Part shown: piece by piece, positions 28,567 to 30,407 of the stretch | Layout of the letters: each line of letters begins with the position of its first letter | How positions within the stretch are numbered: position 1 is the first letter of the stretch | Assembly: GCA_021796015.1 (NCBI GenBank) | Contig: JAJYOT010000017.1 | Span: 1-30,407 of the forward strand | Source: a bacterium | Lineage (GTDB): Bacteria; Elusimicrobiota; Elusimicrobia; UBA1565; UBA9628 | DNA: 30,407 nucleotides | Direction of reading: 5' to 3' | Program-made: the position numbers and the translations under genes | Notes under the pieces: generated by a model | Database searches by the model: none | The model's input: only the letters and a program-made list of their open reading frames with translations | Told to the model about the DNA's origin: nothing

Positions 28567-30353
28567 GCCGCAACCTTAGTCTTGAGACGGCTTTTAAGAG
28601 ACTCGAACTGATCCCATAGCTCCTTGGGAAGGGTTTTGCCGAACTTGTCGAAAAAGGCCTTCACCCCGTCGAGTTCCTCTATCCAATCCTCGGATTTAAC
28701 CTCGAGAAGCTTCTCAACTGCCTGATCGGAAATATTGAGCCCGGACATATCCAGGGCGTCTTTCGCCGGCACGAAACCAATCGGGGTTTTTTCGGCTTTG
28801 CCTTCTCCATGGCAGCGCGCCAAAATCCATTCCAGAACGCGCAAATTCTCACCGTAGCCGGGCCAGAGAAACTTCCGGTTTTCATCCCGTCTAAACCAAT
28901 TGACATGGAATATTTTCGGCGGTTTTGAAACCTCGCGTCCCATTTCGAGCCAATGGCCGAAATAATCTCCCATATTGTATCCGCAGAAGGGAATCATCGC
29001 CATCGGGTCCCGGCGGACTTCGCCGACTTTTCCGTCCGCGGCTGCGGTTCTCTCGGAAGCCATCGTGGCGCCAACATAAACCCCGTGAGTCCAATCAAGA
29101 GATTCAAAAACTAACGGAGCCAAGCGTTCCCGGCGTCCGCCGAAAATAACCGCCGAGATGGGAACTCCTTGAGGATCTTCCCAGTTGGGGGCGATGGACG
29201 GACATTGCTGGGCCGGAGAGGTAAACCGGCTGTTGGGATGAGCGCCCAAAACGGGCTTTCCAGAGGAGTCCTTCATTCCCGGCTTCCAAGGCTTCCCGTC
29301 CCAAGCGACGCCGGAGGCCGGGGGCGCGCCTTCCCCGTCTTCCCACCAGACCCCGAGATCGTCTCCTAAAAGGACGTTGGTGAAAATGGTGTTTTTGCTC
29401 ATCGTCTTCATCGCATTGGGGTTGGTTTTGGAATTAGTCCCCGGAGCGACGCCGAAAAAGCCGGCCTCCGGATTTAAAGCCCACAGACGCCCGTCTTTTC
29501 CTTTTCTCAGCCAGGCGATATCGTCTCCCAAGGTCCAGATTTTGTAATTTTTGCCCTTGAGCCCTTCCGGCGGAATCAACATCGCGAGATTGGTCTTTCC
29601 GCAGGCGGAAGGAAAAGCCGCGACGACATAATCGGTTTTGCCGTCTTTCTCAACGCCCAAGATCAGCATGTGCTCGGCCAGCCATTTTTCCTCTCTCGCC
29701 TGCCAAGAAGCGATGCGAAGGGCCAAGCATTTTTTCCCTAAAAGGGCGTTCCCGCCGTAGGCCGAACCGGTCGAGACAATCGTGTTATCTTCCGGGAAGT
29801 GAAGGATAAAGCGGTGTTGAACGTCCAAATCCGCGCGAGTATGGAGACACTTGGTATAAGCGCCACTGGTCCCTAATTGTTCCAAAACTTTGTCTCCCAC
29901 GCGGGTCATAATCAGCATATTTAAAACAACGTAAAGGGAATCGGTAATCTCAACTCCAATTTTGGAGAAAGGAGAACCAATCGGCCCCATCGAAAAGGGA
30001 ATCACATACATCGTGCGGCCATGCATCGAGCCTTTCAAAATTTCAGCAGATTTCGCGTAACCTTCTTCTGGAGACATCCAGTTATTGGTGGGCCCCGCGT
30101 CTTCTTTTTTCTTAGTGCAAATGTAGGTCAAATGCTCGGTGCGCGCGACATCGCTGGAATGAGAGCGGCTGTAATAACAACCGGGGTATCTTTCTTGATC
30201 CAAGGGAATAATAAAGCCGCGGGCAATAGCCCTTTTAGTCAGGCGATCTTTTTCGCCAGGCGTTCCGTCCACCCAATAAACCTGGTCTGGCTCGCCGACG
30301 CTGGCCGTCTCCGTCACCCAACTTTCAAGTTCCTTATGTTTGATTGTTTTCAT
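28563..30353 (-). CDS. pckG: Phosphoenolpyruvate carboxykinase, GTP-dependent
   Basis: A 596-residue enzyme of the GTP-type PEPCK family, normal length. It interconverts oxaloacetate plus GTP with PEP, CO2 and GDP. Motifs are 'FPSACGKTN' at about 247-255 with the reactive Cys at about 251 and the P-loop, 'LGDDIAWLRKGKDG' (metal/GTP), 'NPEAGFFGVAPGTN', and 'FGGRRERLAPLVFE'. The last part carries 'IPFCGYNMGDYFGHWLEMG'. I chose ATG 30353 because AGGAGG (30364-30359) lies 5 nt upstream; an in-frame ATG at 30383 adds ten residues without a visible site. It can act in gluconeogenesis or, as in fermenters, in the carboxylating direction. Confidence 0.97.
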   Translation of the reverse strand: MKTIKHKELESWVTETASVGEPDQVYWVDGTPGEKDRLTKRAIARGFIIPLDQERYPGCYYSRSHSSDVARTEHLTYICTKKKEDAGPTNNWMSPEEGYAKSAEILKGSMHGRTMYVIPFSMGPIGSPFSKIGVEITDSLYVVLNMLIMTRVGDKVLEQLGTSGAYTKCLHTRADLDVQHRFILHFPEDNTIVSTGSAYGGNALLGKKCLALRIASWQAREEKWLAEHMLILGVEKDGKTDYVVAAFPSACGKTNLAMLIPPEGLKGKNYKIWTLGDDIAWLRKGKDGRLWALNPEAGFFGVAPGTNSKTNPNAMKTMSKNTIFTNVLLGDDLGVWWEDGEGAPPASGVAWDGKPWKPGMKDSSGKPVLGAHPNSRFTSPAQQCPSIAPNWEDPQGVPISAVIFGGRRERLAPLVFESLDWTHGVYVGATMASERTAAADGKVGEVRRDPMAMIPFCGYNMGDYFGHWLEMGREVSKPPKIFHVNWFRRDENRKFLWPGYGENLRVLEWILARCHGEGKAEKTPIGFVPAKDALDMSGLNISDQAVEKLLEVKSEDWIEELDGVKAFFDKFGKTLPKELWDQFESLKSRLKTKVAA

Positions 30354-30358
30354 GGCAT

Positions 30359-30364
30359 CCTCCT
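30359..30364 (-). promoter_or_regulatory. Ribosome binding site deciding the pckG start
   Basis: A perfect AGGAGG on the minus strand, 5 nt before ATG 30353. It lies inside the ten-residue extension that would result from ATG 30383, which speaks against that longer start. Confidence 0.8.
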
Positions 30365-30407
30365 TCCAAAAATCTAATTTCAACCTTTAATGTGAATATA
30401 TTCCCAA

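Overview
The window looks like the chromosome of an uncultured Gram-negative bacterium. The evidence is an outer-membrane type IV pilus secretin, heptosyltransferase-like and O-antigen-ligase-like genes, and densely packed operons with ATGA overlaps. The combination of PilMNOPQ, YfhO-type membrane proteins, tandem ORF6N genes, GTP-dependent PEPCK and a Hyf-like complex recalls Elusimicrobiota or Omnitrophota. That placement is an impression from gene content, not a test.

Layout. (1) 1-345: the N-terminal part of a minus-strand GT-C glycosyltransferase running off the left edge. (2) 351-3021: a recombined tRNA-Ser(GGA) locus. A hairpin-rich segment sits between two copies of the tRNA 3' end. 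The intact tRNA follows, then an accessory segment with three tandem ORF6N-domain gene modules (one frameshifted) and an orphan DUF433 antitoxin-like gene. The segment closes with a second copy of the tRNA 5' half and its upstream flank. (3) 3106-18902: one long plus-strand gene string behind a strong sigma70-type promoter. It starts with pilM-N-O-P-Q and runs without a real gap into an O-antigen ligase-like protein, two YfhO proteins, GT9, GT2 (polyprenyl-phosphate mannose synthase-like), a flippase-like membrane protein, GT4 and asparagine synthetase. (4) 18993-20894: an exported bleomycin-hydrolase-like cysteine peptidase on the minus strand. (5) 21075-28566: a six-gene Hyf/complex I-like membrane complex plus a small DUF167 gene. 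(6) 28563-30353: GTP-type PEP carboxykinase on the minus strand.

How the parts fit. The pilus alignment complex and secretin are probably co-transcribed with a glycan assembly set. The GT2 enzyme would make a polyprenyl-phosphate sugar, the YfhO/GT-C proteins would use it at the membrane, and the ligase-like protein would transfer glycan to lipid or pilin. The Hyf-like operon has two antiporter-type subunits, the NuoH-, NuoK- and NuoCD-like subunits, and a fused ferredoxin/NuoB-like subunit. Its catalytic subunit lacks three of the four cysteines that bind the [NiFe] centre, so it is probably an ion-translocating oxidoreductase and not a hydrogenase. This matches the known Ehr (energy-converting hydrogenase-related) idea, but its redox partner is not apparent here.

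Most noteworthy: the cysteine-less hydrogenase-like complex; a palindrome kept by compensatory base changes inside all three ORF6N genes; the doubly duplicated tRNA-Ser locus; and a pilM gene whose only plausible start is a non-canonical codon behind a perfect Shine-Dalgarno sequence.
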